Shown here: positions 8,435-16,757 of the stretch, piece by piece
Layout: every line of letters begins with the position of its first letter
Position numbering within the stretch: the stretch's first letter is position 1
Assembly: GCF_040783975.1 (NCBI RefSeq)
Contig: NZ_CP160631.1
Location: 2,728,001-2,792,000, forward strand
DNA from: Pantoea sp. Ep11b
GTDB lineage: Bacteria; Pseudomonadota; Gammaproteobacteria; Enterobacterales; Enterobacteriaceae
DNA length: 64,000 bases
Direction: 5' to 3'
The notes under the pieces: model-generated
Told to the model about the DNA's origin: nothing
The model's database searches: none
Seen by the model: the letters and a program-made list of their open reading frames with translations, nothing else
Program-made: the position numbers and the translations under genes

Positions 8435-9868
8435 CTAACCGGTTTTCTCGATCATTTTCTGATAGCGGTTAAGCCATTTACCGCTGTTGAGCCGCCACCA
8501 GAAGAAAATCCCGCGCACCGTCCAGTCCAGGAACATCCCGAGCCAGACGCCGGTCACGCCCATCCCGAACTGGATGCCGAGCAGATAACCGACCACCACG
8601 CGCGCACCCCACATGCTGAACATTGACACGTACATGGTATAACGCGCATCGCGGGCGCCTTTAAGCCCGGCGGGCAACACCCAGGAGGCGGCCCAGAGCG
8701 GCATAAACAGTGCATTCAGCCAGAGCAGATGCTTCGTCACATTAATCACTTCCGGATCGCTGGTGTAGAAACGCGCCAGCAGCCCTGCCAGCGGCACCGT
8801 CAACAGCGCAATGGCACTCAGACAGGCCGTTGCCAGCCAGAATACATGCCGCACCTGACGCTCCGCCTGGAACACCTGATTCCTGCCCAGACGGGTGCCG
8901 GTGATAATGGTCGACGCCGACCCCAGCGCATTGCCCGGCAGGTTAATCAGGGACGCCACCGAGAAAGCGATAAAGTTACCGGCAATCTCGCTGGTGCCCA
9001 TGCCCGCGACAAAGACCTGAGTCAGCAGTTTACCGCCGTTGAACAGCACGGACTCGATACTGGCAGGCACGCCGATCCCCAGCACTTCCATCAGGATGCT
9101 GCTGTTCCAGCGCCGGAAGTAGCTCGACAGCGTGATTTTCAGCGAGGCGTTGAAGCCGATCATCAGCACATAGATCACCGCAATCGCCCCGATATAACGG
9201 GTGATGGTCAGCCCGAGTCCGGCCCCGACAAAACCTAAACCGTCCCATGAGAAGCAGCCGTAGATCAGCACGCTACTGATGATGATATTAAGGATGTTCA
9301 TGCCGCCGTTTATCAGCATCGGGATTTTGGTGTTTCCTGCGCCCCGCAGCGCCCCGCTGCCGATCAGGGTAATGGCCGCCGCCGGATAGCTCCAGGCGGA
9401 GGTCTGCAGGTAGCTGAGCGCCAGGGCTTTCACTTTCGGGTCTGCGGCCCCCGCTATCGCATCAACAATCAGATGGCCCCAGAACTCAATAGCGATGACC
9501 AGCACAAAGGCGAAGATTGTCATCATGGCCAGCGACTGGCGCGTGGCGGCCCGCGCCCGCTTACCGTTGCGTTTGGCGAGGCTGAATGCCACCACGACCG
9601 TGGTGCCCAGATCGATAGCGGCAAAGAAAGAGATAATCACCATGTTGAAGCTGTCGGCCAGACCCACGCCCGCCATCGCCTCTTTACCCAGCCAGCTGAC
9701 CAGGAAGGTGCTCAGCACACCCATCAACAACACACAGGCGTTCTCGAAAAAGATAGGCACTGCCAGTGGCGATATTTCACGCCAGTAGAGCGTGCGATAA
9801 GAGCGGCGTTTCGGATACCACGCCGTGCGTCTGATCGCCTGCATCACTGCTACGCCGGGATTTTGCAA
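8435..9868 (-). CDS. yeeO: YeeO/EmmdR-type MATE efflux transporter
   Basis: 477 residues with about twelve membrane helices in two MATE repeats. The sequence closely follows E. coli YeeO and Enterobacter EmmdR: YRTLYWREISPLAVPIFFEN, GLADSFNMVI, GSGALRGAGNTKIPMLINGG, NLPGNALGSAS and AGLKGARDARYTMYVSM. The family exports toxic cations and flavins (YeeO has been linked to FAD/FMN export) by ion antiport. The annotated start is a TTG at 9868, and an ATG at 9844 (MQAIRR) is an alternative; neither has a strong ribosome-binding site. Its position beside amn and a tRNA-Asn matches the same neighbourhood in E. coli. Confidence 0.85.
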   Translation of the reverse strand: MQNPGVAVMQAIRRTAWYPKRRSYRTLYWREISPLAVPIFFENACVLLMGVLSTFLVSWLGKEAMAGVGLADSFNMVIISFFAAIDLGTTVVVAFSLAKRNGKRARAATRQSLAMMTIFAFVLVIAIEFWGHLIVDAIAGAADPKVKALALSYLQTSAWSYPAAAITLIGSGALRGAGNTKIPMLINGGMNILNIIISSVLIYGCFSWDGLGFVGAGLGLTITRYIGAIAVIYVLMIGFNASLKITLSSYFRRWNSSILMEVLGIGVPASIESVLFNGGKLLTQVFVAGMGTSEIAGNFIAFSVASLINLPGNALGSASTIITGTRLGRNQVFQAERQVRHVFWLATACLSAIALLTVPLAGLLARFYTSDPEVINVTKHLLWLNALFMPLWAASWVLPAGLKGARDARYTMYVSMFSMWGARVVVGYLLGIQFGMGVTGVWLGMFLDWTVRGIFFWWRLNSGKWLNRYQKMIEKTG

Positions 9869-10294
9869 AGGATTACCAAATCAGAAGAGACTGACGAGAT
9901 ATTATGATGATAGGGGTCAGAGAAATATGCAAAGTCTTTCCGGTGGAAATTAATCATAGTTACAAACTTTTTAGGGTCGTACCGGCAGATTCTGTCGCGG
10001 TGCGCTGCCAGCTTCAGTCGGCCTGACGATTTCCCTGCCGTGACGCTGTGTTACCTGACGTTGATGTTACGGCGTATTGAGTGTCCTGCTGCTGCTTCAG
10101 GGGGCATTTTCCTCCCTGGATCCTAAAGGTTTCCTTAACGACTTTTTATGTTCTCTTTTCTGCCGTCGCGTCGCGCTGCTCAGATAACGCCCGGCTTCAG
10201 CACAAAATTAAAGCAACTCAATATTCTTCACCAATCCCGGCAACAAACCCGCTAAGCTTGGGGCAAATCGCGGAAAAAAATGGAAGGAGAAACC
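9869..10294. other. Divergent intergenic region yeeO / amn
   Basis: About 425 bases without a supported gene, holding the promoters of yeeO (minus) and amn (plus). E. coli amn is phosphate-regulated. I looked for 11-bp-phased Pho-box repeats here and did not find a convincing set. Confidence 0.4.
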
Positions 10295-11749
10295 ATGCCG
10301 ACACAACGGAAAAACCTGACCAGCCAGCAGGCGCTGGATGAACTTGAACGCCTGTACGAGGGGGCTGTTGAGGCGCTGCGCGCGGCGATTAAAGCCTTTA
10401 CGGAAAACGGCACACTGCCCGATGCCGACAAGCGGGCGCAGGGGCTCTTTGTTTATCCGGAGCTGCGCATCACCTGGCACGGCGAAGGGCCGCAGCAGAA
10501 CCGCACGCGCGCCTGGGGACGCTTTACTCATACCGGCAGTTACAGCACCACCATCACCCGTCCGGCACTGCTGCGTCACTATATTGCGGAACAGCTTCAG
10601 ATGCTGGAGAAGGAGTATCAGCTGGAGATTGCCGTGGTGCCATCCAGCCAGGAGATCCCCTATCCTTATGTGATCGACGGTTCCGATCTCTCCCTGGATC
10701 GCACCATGAGCGCCGGTATTGCGCGCCATTTTCCGACCACCGAGCTGTCACAGATTGGCGATGAGACGACCGATGGCCTGTTCCACGCAGATGCCCAGTT
10801 CCCGCTGTCGCACTTCGACGCGCTGCGCACCGACTTCTCGCTGGCCCGTCTGCGTCACTACACCGGCACCAGCGTAGAGCACTTCCAGCCGTTTGTGCTG
10901 TTCACCAACTACACCCGTTATGTCGATGAGTTTGTGCGCTGGGCGATTGAGCAGGTACGCGATCCCAATACCCCGTACGACAGCCTGGCCTGTGCCGGTG
11001 ATGTGGTGCTGACCGCCGACACTGCCGACAGCGAGTCGATGCTTTCGGATCTGGCGTGGAAGAAGCATCAGATGCCCGCCTGGCACCTGACGTCACCGAA
11101 TCGCCGTGGTATCACGCTGATTAACATTGGCGTCGGCCCGTCGAATGCCAAAACCATCTGCGACCATCTTGCCGTCATGCGTCCGCACGCCTGGCTGATG
11201 ATTGGTCACTGTGGTGGCCTGCGCGAGAGCCAGCGGATTGGTGATTATGTACTGGCCCACGCCTATCTGCGTGACGACCATGTGCTGGATAGCGTGCTGC
11301 CGCCGGATATTCCGGTCCCAAGCATCGCCGAAGTGCAGCGCGCGCTCTATGACGCCACCAAAGCGGTGAGCAACATGCCAGGCGAAGAGGTGAAGCAGCG
11401 GCTGCGCACCGGCACTGTAGTGACCACGGATGACCGTAACTGGGAGCTGCGCTACTCGGCGTCGGCGCTGCGCTTCAACCTGAGCCGCGCGGTCGCGGTA
11501 GATATGGAGAGCGCCACCATTGCCGCCCAGGGCTATCGCTTCCGTGTGCCTTACGGCACGCTACTGTGCGTTTCCGATAAGCCGCTGCACGGTGAGATCA
11601 AGCTGCCGGGTCAGGCAAACCGTTTCTATGAGGGTGCGATTTCAGAGCATCTGCAGATTGGTATCCATGCGGTTGAGCTGCTGCGGGCTGAAGGCGATAA
11701 GCTGCATTCCCGTAAGTTGCGGACCTTTAACGAGCCGCCATTCCGGTAA
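10295..11749 (+). CDS. amn: AMP nucleosidase
   Basis: 484 residues, the same length as E. coli Amn, which hydrolyses AMP to adenine and ribose 5-phosphate in the cytoplasm. The N-terminal regulatory domain (VYPELRITWHGEG; YTTTI-like tract at about 80-90; IPYPYVIDGS) is followed by the nucleoside phosphorylase-like catalytic domain (NIGVGPSNAKTICDHLAV, WLMIGHCGGLRESQ, AVDMESATIAAQGYRFRVP, LHGEIKLPGQANRFYEGA). An ATG at 10280 exists, but GGAAGGAG at 10282-10289 lies between it and the ATG at 10295, so 10295 is the start. It supplies adenine to the purine salvage routes also used by the permease at 14.3 kb. Confidence 0.95.
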   Translation: MPTQRKNLTSQQALDELERLYEGAVEALRAAIKAFTENGTLPDADKRAQGLFVYPELRITWHGEGPQQNRTRAWGRFTHTGSYSTTITRPALLRHYIAEQLQMLEKEYQLEIAVVPSSQEIPYPYVIDGSDLSLDRTMSAGIARHFPTTELSQIGDETTDGLFHADAQFPLSHFDALRTDFSLARLRHYTGTSVEHFQPFVLFTNYTRYVDEFVRWAIEQVRDPNTPYDSLACAGDVVLTADTADSESMLSDLAWKKHQMPAWHLTSPNRRGITLINIGVGPSNAKTICDHLAVMRPHAWLMIGHCGGLRESQRIGDYVLAHAYLRDDHVLDSVLPPDIPVPSIAEVQRALYDATKAVSNMPGEEVKQRLRTGTVVTTDDRNWELRYSASALRFNLSRAVAVDMESATIAAQGYRFRVPYGTLLCVSDKPLHGEIKLPGQANRFYEGAISEHLQIGIHAVELLRAEGDKLHSRKLRTFNEPPFR

Positions 11750-11857
11750 GATTTTGCTGCTGGCGAGGGTTCGTCTGGCGGCGGTGCAGGGTTGTTGCCT
11801 GAACGGGCGTTAAGCGGGTTTCGTTCGCGTGGTGAAGGGGGCCGTTTCGGGCCCGCT

Positions 11858-11967
11858 TCAGCAGGCGACCGACAAGGGGGCGCCGGTCGCCGCGTCCCCC
11901 TGCCCCCGGCTCCGGCCTGCAACACCGCCGCTTCGCGCTCCCTCTGCCTTTTCCGGATTTCTCACGG
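11858..11967. repeat. GC-rich ~110-bp repeat, copy A
   Basis: This begins TCAGCAGGCGACCG and ends GGATTTCTCACGG. A second copy of equal length lies at 13984-14093, roughly 85 percent identical by eye. Shared blocks are AAGGGGGCGCC, GTCGCCGCG, CTCCGGCCTGCA and GCCGCTTCGCGCTCCCT. Both copies are preceded by GGTTTCGTTCGC-like sequence (11818-11828 here). It contains small inverted repeats (GGCGACC / GGTCGCC) and no open frame of interest. Confidence 0.8.
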
Positions 11968-12328
11968 ACCGGCGGAACCCGTCATCCCTGGCGCGAACCT
12001 GCCGCTTCGCGACATCCCTGGCCCGCATCCGCTCAGCGGCTCTGACGGCCCCCCAACCCTTCCGCAGTTATCGCTGATTATCATGCTGAACTCTTTATCG
12101 CGGTGAATTTCCGGCTCTGACTCTGGCTTCCAACCCAGCACCAAATTAAACCTGAAAGTATGACTGGCGGGAATTATGATAGGCGTTCGCCTATCCGGGC
12201 GAGCTGAAACGCATCCACGACCGACATGCGAAAGAGGCGCAGCGCAAATCCGTAGCCAGATGAATGCGCTGTGAACCATGATGCTCTCTCGTTTATCGTA
12301 ATCAGAAACCATCATTACCGGGTTTATT
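11968..12328. other. Intergenic region with REP-like palindrome
   Basis: No supported gene. A perfect 8-bp palindrome GATAGGCG-TT-CGCCTATC at 12178-12195 followed by CGGGC resembles enterobacterial REP-type elements. The rest is GC-rich sequence without start and ribosome-binding site combinations that persuade me. Confidence 0.4.
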
Positions 12329-12360
12329 AAAAAAAAGCCCATAACCTTTCGGTAATGGGC
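12329..12360 (-). terminator. Strong minus-strand terminator upstream of luxR pair
   Basis: On the minus strand, GCCCATTACC, loop GAAA and GGTTATGGGC form a 10-bp stem with one mismatch, followed by eight T (12329-12336). No obvious protein gene on the minus strand leads into it, so a short transcript from the 12361-12550 region is implied. Read on the plus strand it has only a weak T tract. Confidence 0.75.
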
Positions 12361-12550
12361 ATACTTCTTTTTTATTATTCAACAAACTTTCCCTGAGCGT
12401 TGGCTTGTGATATTAATTTTATACTCATCTCTGCATACCAAAAGGTACGATTAAAGTACGGTGATGGATATAATACGTTATTTCTCTGTAGGATTATTAA
12501 GTTGCAAGGTCAAATTAATGTAGAGTAACGAAAAATGTAAGGACACGTTT

Positions 12551-13234
12551 ATGAAAGAAACTATGTTGCCTGCCAGGCTTATCAGAATGTTTGAAAGCGA
12601 TCCTGTTGTTGGCTGGGGAGTGAAAGATACTCAGTCCCGATTTATTTATGTCAATAATACCTTTAAGAGCTGGCAAACGCTTTCAACACGATTTGACTAT
12701 GAAGGTCGCCATATCAGGGATATTCCTGCGCCGGTCGCAGAGTTTGCTGACCTTTTCAGCCAGCAGGAAAGAGAGATTGAAAAAACGGGTCTGGCAGTCA
12801 GAGCCATTACCACTCACATACAGGGCAAAGAAAAGATCATGCAGCCTGTATACAGCGTTCAGGAGCCACTCTACGACGACGCACAGCACTGCATAGGTAC
12901 GCTGGTCAGCGTCAGGCCTGTGAGGATTATCACACCAGGCGCCTTACTCGACGGTAAAATCATTCAGCATGCGACTTTTGAATCGCCCTCATCCATTTTC
13001 ACCGAAAAAGAGTGGGAAGTCGTGTATCTGCTGGTCTGTGGTATGAGCATAAAAGAGATAAGCAGCATACTGGGGGTTTCAGCAGACGCCATTAATGGCA
13101 GATTAAGAAGTTGTTACAGAAAGACTAACCTGAACTCGCTTGCCACGCTGATTGGGTATTGTCGTGATAATCAGTTAGATCACTATATTCCACCGTTTTT
13201 CCTGAAGAAAGGCCATATTATAATAAAAGGATGA
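12551..13234 (+). CDS. PAS-LuxR transcription regulator 1
   Basis: 227 residues. The N-terminal 115 residues look like a PAS-type sensor (VVGWGVKDTQSRFIYVNNTF at 19-38). A LuxR-type helix-turn-helix occupies about 150-210 (FTEKEWEVVYLLVCGMSIKEI, then ILGVSADAINGRLRSCYRK). The tail YIPPFFLKKGHIII is shared with the next gene. The first helix lacks the usual ELTPRE pattern but keeps TEKEWEV. It is soluble, with no membrane segment, so it would sense a cytoplasmic ligand or redox state. It is followed by a close paralogue after 4 bases, and both sit between the two GC-rich repeats. Base composition is more AT-rich than the surroundings, suggesting horizontal acquisition. Confidence 0.75.
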   Translation: MKETMLPARLIRMFESDPVVGWGVKDTQSRFIYVNNTFKSWQTLSTRFDYEGRHIRDIPAPVAEFADLFSQQEREIEKTGLAVRAITTHIQGKEKIMQPVYSVQEPLYDDAQHCIGTLVSVRPVRIITPGALLDGKIIQHATFESPSSIFTEKEWEVVYLLVCGMSIKEISSILGVSADAINGRLRSCYRKTNLNSLATLIGYCRDNQLDHYIPPFFLKKGHIIIKG

Positions 13235-13238
13235 ACAG

Positions 13239-13904
13239 ATGTTCTCAAAGCTGGACCCTGTTAAATATTACTTTGATAACTCACGCTTTGGCTGGGCTAT
13301 AAAAAATAGCGCCTCACGTTATGTTTATGCGAACAGCATTGCACACCGCTATTTCAACATTCCGTCAGGAACAATAGCAGGAACATTTGATACCGACCTG
13401 ACGCCAGATATCAGCGATTATTATCATCATTTTCTGCATGACGATAAAAAGATCCTCAAAACAAAAGAAATGAGCATTGTTCTTAAAACTTTCGAATATG
13501 GAAGAGAAAACAGGCTGAAAACCTTTATGGTCGAGAAACGCCCGTGGACGTTGAGTGACGGAAGCGACGCTATTATCTGCACCTACCTTGAGATCACCAA
13601 TCTTTACTTTTCAACGTTTCTGAGACCACGCGGAAGAAAACCCTTTGTCTTTACCCGGCCCGCGAAAACCTTCACCGACAGAGAATGGGAAGTGATTCTG
13701 TTGCTGTTTTGTGGGGTAAAGCAGAACCTTATGCCGGAGATTCTGGGCATCAGTGCTCCGGCCCTTCGCAACCGGCTTATACGCTGTTACGACAAAACAG
13801 GTGTGACTAACATCGCTGCATTAAAGCAGCATTGTATGCAGGAGGGGTGGGATAACTACATTCCCCCTTTTTTTCTGAACAAAGGACATGTGCTGATGAC
13901 CTGA
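13239..13904 (+). CDS. PAS-LuxR transcription regulator 2
   Basis: 221 residues, a diverged paralogue of the upstream protein: RFGWAIKNSASRYVYANSIA (12-31) mirrors the PAS start, FTDREWEVILLLFCGVKQNLM begins the helix-turn-helix (about 146 onward) and the tail is YIPPFFLNKGHVLMT. In the recognition region SIKEISSILGVSADAINGRL of copy 1 is replaced by a sequence with LMPEILGISAPALRNRLIRC, so the two probably recognise different DNA. The start is an ATG 4 bases after the upstream stop, indicating one transcript. Target genes are not evident; no gene within the repeat-bounded segment other than the pair itself is visible. Confidence 0.72.
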   Translation: MFSKLDPVKYYFDNSRFGWAIKNSASRYVYANSIAHRYFNIPSGTIAGTFDTDLTPDISDYYHHFLHDDKKILKTKEMSIVLKTFEYGRENRLKTFMVEKRPWTLSDGSDAIICTYLEITNLYFSTFLRPRGRKPFVFTRPAKTFTDREWEVILLLFCGVKQNLMPEILGISAPALRNRLIRCYDKTGVTNIAALKQHCMQEGWDNYIPPFFLNKGHVLMT

Positions 13905-13983
13905 GGCACAGAGAGTGGGTTTGTTCGCTGCGCAAACGGGCTATGAGGAAGGTTTCGTTCGCCTGAGCAGCTTCAGTAACGCC

Positions 13984-14093
13984 TCAGCAGGCGACCGGTA
14001 AGGGGGCGCCAGTCGCCGCGCCCCCTGACCCCGGGCTCCGGCCTGCATCACTGCCGCTTCGCGCTCCCTTCGCTTCTTCCGGATTTATCACGG
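13984..14093. repeat. GC-rich ~110-bp repeat, copy B
   Basis: Second copy of the element at 11858-11967, in the same orientation, so the regulator pair is bracketed by direct repeats. It is preceded by GGTTTCGTTCGC at about 13951-13962. The 14094-14259 stretch beyond it is GC-rich, contains CACCCCGCTTCGCGGGG (a hairpin) and no gene. Confidence 0.8.
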
Positions 14094-14259
14094 CGCGTCC
14101 GGACGGTCCGCAGCCCGCAGGGTGTGACGAGGGCACCCCGCTTCGCGGGGCGCAGTGGCAGCCGGACGCCGGGATTGTTAAGGGGCGGGCGCCAGCCCGA
14201 TGTAAACGAAGCCCCTGCGCTGCGCCCCAGCGTAATGTTCCCCTGCCGCCAGGCATCAC

Positions 14260-15555
14260 TCAGGCACTCAGCCATCCCAGCTTAATCACAAACAGAATCG
14301 ACAGGATCACCAGCGCCGCATTCACCTCTTTCGCACGACCGCTCAGCAGCTTCACCAGCGTCCAGGTGATAAAACCAAACGCGATGCCGTTTGCGATTGA
14401 ATAGGTCAGCGGCATGGTCAGCGCCGTCACCGTAACCGGCGCGGCGGTGGTGATATCTTTCCAGTCAATTTCGGCCAGGCCCGATGCCATCAGCACCGCC
14501 ACAAACAGCAGCGCAGGCGCGGTGGCATAGACCGGTACGCTTGACGCCAGCGGCGAGAAAAACAGCGCCAGCAGGAAGAGTACGGCGACCACGATCGCCG
14601 TCAGGCCGGTGCGGCCACCTGCACTCACGCCCGCCGCCGATTCCACATAACTGGTGGTGGTCGAAGTACCCAGCAGTGAGCCAAACAGCGCAGCCGCACT
14701 GTCAGCAATCAGCGCACGGCCCATCTTCGGCACGTTACCCTGCTCATCCGCCAGTCCGGCGCGTTTGGTCACGCCCAGCAGCGTCCCGGTGTTATCAAAC
14801 ACATCCACGAACAGGAAAGCAAAAATCACGCTGACCAGACCGACGTTAAACGCACCCGCGATATCAAGCTGCATAAAAGTTGGCGCAATCGACGGCGGTG
14901 CAGAGAAGACACCGGCAAACGGCGACAGGCCGATGCCCATAGAAATAAAGGTGACCAGCAGAATACCGATCAGTACCGCCCCCGTTACGCGACGGGCTTC
15001 CAGCACCACGATGACAATAAAGCCGAGCATCGCCAGCAGCGGCCCCGGTTTGGTCAGATCGCCAATGCCCACCAGCGTCGCCGGGTTATCAACGACAATG
15101 CCCGCACCTTCCAGCGCAATAATCGCCAGGAACAGGCCGATACCGGCACCAATCCCGGCGCGCAACGGCAGCGGAATACTGGTAATAATCCACTCACGGA
15201 TTTTAAACAGCGACATCGCAAAGAAGATCACTGCCGAGAGGAATACGGCGCCCAGGGCAACCTGCCAGGTGTAGCCCATATGCAGCACCACGGTGTAGGT
15301 GAAGAACGCGTTCAGCCCCATGCCGGGCGCCAGCGCAATCGGGTAGTTGGCGATCAGGCCCATCAGTAAACAGCCAATCGCCGCGGCCAGGCAGGTGGCG
15401 ACAAATACCGCGCCCTTATCCATGCCGGTCGCGCCCAGAATGCTCGGGTTTACAAACAGAATATAAGCCATCGCCAGGAAGGTCGTGAACCCGGCGATAA
15501 TTTCGGTACGAACCGTGGTGTTATGCGCTTTGAGTTTGAATAGTTTTTCTAACAT
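14260..15555 (-). CDS. NCS2/AzgA-type adenine permease
   Basis: 431 residues with about 12-13 membrane helices, closely following the E. coli AdeP/AdeQ adenine permeases: LKAHNTTVRTEIIAGFTTFL, ILFVNPSILGATGMDKGAVF, IALAPGMGLNAFFTYTVV, FVDVFDNTGTLLGVTKRAGL, LLGTSTTTSYVESAAGVSAG and the C-terminal VIKLGWLS. It imports purine bases with protons across the inner membrane. The start is one of three consecutive ATGs (15561, 15558, 15555). I chose 15555 (MLEKLF) because GAGAG lies directly against the first. The larger frame extending to 15711 has no ribosome-binding site. A PurR-like operator lies 256 bases upstream. Confidence 0.9.
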   Translation of the reverse strand: MLEKLFKLKAHNTTVRTEIIAGFTTFLAMAYILFVNPSILGATGMDKGAVFVATCLAAAIGCLLMGLIANYPIALAPGMGLNAFFTYTVVLHMGYTWQVALGAVFLSAVIFFAMSLFKIREWIITSIPLPLRAGIGAGIGLFLAIIALEGAGIVVDNPATLVGIGDLTKPGPLLAMLGFIVIVVLEARRVTGAVLIGILLVTFISMGIGLSPFAGVFSAPPSIAPTFMQLDIAGAFNVGLVSVIFAFLFVDVFDNTGTLLGVTKRAGLADEQGNVPKMGRALIADSAAALFGSLLGTSTTTSYVESAAGVSAGGRTGLTAIVVAVLFLLALFFSPLASSVPVYATAPALLFVAVLMASGLAEIDWKDITTAAPVTVTALTMPLTYSIANGIAFGFITWTLVKLLSGRAKEVNAALVILSILFVIKLGWLSA

Positions 15556-15810
15556 CATCATCTCTCGATACAGGAGACAGCCGTCTCTCTTGCCAAAGGG
15601 GGTTGCATGCTGATTATTCTGTTTCCGGGAAAGGGAGAGCGGCCGCTGCATACTGACAAACCGATTTCGCCTGACATCCGTGACTAACCCACTGCCAAAA
15701 GCAATTGCCATGCCATCTTACGACGCAATCGATTACCTGGCAGGGCCGGAGAAGCCTGAGACAATTCCGAGCCAAAACGAGGCGCGATTATGGTGCAATG
15801 CACCGTTCCT

Positions 15811-15826
15811 GCGCAATCGTTTTCCT
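15811..15826 (-). promoter_or_regulatory. Possible PurR operator
   Basis: GCGCAATCGTTTTCCT agrees with the palindromic PurR consensus ACGCAAACGTTTTCGT at about 13 of 16 positions. It lies upstream of the adenine permease gene (minus strand), whose E. coli relatives are PurR-repressed. The distance of about 250 bases to the start codon is long, so it is tentative. It is also 155 bases before the divergent response regulator. Confidence 0.35.
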
Positions 15827-15980
15827 GCGACGGATGCGCACCCCCTGAAAACTCTGCGTCAGCGCACGCTTCTGCACTCTCACAGGCGAAGCTGGTCACG
15901 TTTCAGCACGCTCGCTAAGCAACCTTTTCTGGCCTGTGTAGACTCCAGAATTAACTCTTTCGCAACATTGAGGCCGCGCC

Positions 15981-16724
15981 ATGAAGCCAGCGATTTTGGT
16001 GGTGGATGATGATCCTGCCGTCTGCGATGTCCTGCAGGATGCGTTAAGTGAACATCTGCTAACGGTTTACCGCTGTCATCAGGGACGAGAGGCGCTGTTG
16101 ATGCTCAGCAACCACCCGGAAATCTCGCTGGTGATGCTGGACATGATGCTGCCCGACACCAACGGGCTGCTGGTACTGCAGGAGCTGCACCGGCAGCGGC
16201 CGGAGGTGCTGGTGATTATGCTTACCGGTATGGGATCGGAAGCAGAAATGGTGGTGGGCCTGGAGATGGGCGCAGATGACTATATTGCGAAACCCTTTAA
16301 TCCCCGCGTGGTGGTGGCGCGCGCCCGGGCGGCTCTGCGGCGCAGCGAGCGGACGGCATTAGCCGATCCCGGCCAGACGGGCTGGCGGTTTGGTGGCTGG
16401 CAACTGGACGATGGACGCTGCCAGCTGTTTAATCCGCAGCGCGAGCTGGTGCCGCTGACCCAGGGAGAGTACAGCCTGCTGCGGGCGCTGGTTCGCCACG
16501 CCCGCAAGGTACTGACCCGCGATCAGCTGCTGGAGCTGACCCATAGCGAGAGCCTTGATGTGTTTGACCGCACCATCGATGTGCTGATCATGCGGCTGCG
16601 GCGGAAAATCGAAACCAACCCCCATCAGCCGGATCTGATCCGCACCATCCGCGGGCTGGGCTATGTCTTCTCGGCGGATGTAGTCAGGCCGGAGATCGCG
16701 TCGCGCGCCAGCCAGATCGCCTGA
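15981..16724 (+). CDS. OmpR/PhoB-family response regulator
   Basis: 247 residues. The receiver domain spans about 1-120, with the acidic pair DDD at 9-11, phosphoacceptor aspartate in VMLDMMLPD (about 53), the conserved threonine in VIMLTGM and lysine in IAKPFNP (about 103). A winged-helix output domain spans about 135-235 (LTQGEYSLLRALV, DVFDRTIDVLIMRLRRKIE, IRTIRGLGYVF). It is cytoplasmic and DNA-binding. No histidine kinase is adjacent. The nearest kinase is the hybrid protein at 22975, 6 kb away, which may or may not be a partner. The start at 15981 lacks a strong ribosome-binding site. Confidence 0.88.
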   Translation: MKPAILVVDDDPAVCDVLQDALSEHLLTVYRCHQGREALLMLSNHPEISLVMLDMMLPDTNGLLVLQELHRQRPEVLVIMLTGMGSEAEMVVGLEMGADDYIAKPFNPRVVVARARAALRRSERTALADPGQTGWRFGGWQLDDGRCQLFNPQRELVPLTQGEYSLLRALVRHARKVLTRDQLLELTHSESLDVFDRTIDVLIMRLRRKIETNPHQPDLIRTIRGLGYVFSADVVRPEIASRASQIA

Positions 16725-16757
16725 ATCAGCGCGGGCCTGAACACAGCCTGCCCGCGG

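Noticed and set aside
9869..10294. Pho box before amn, expected from E. coli
   Set aside because: No pair of CTGTCAT-like units at 11-base spacing was found.
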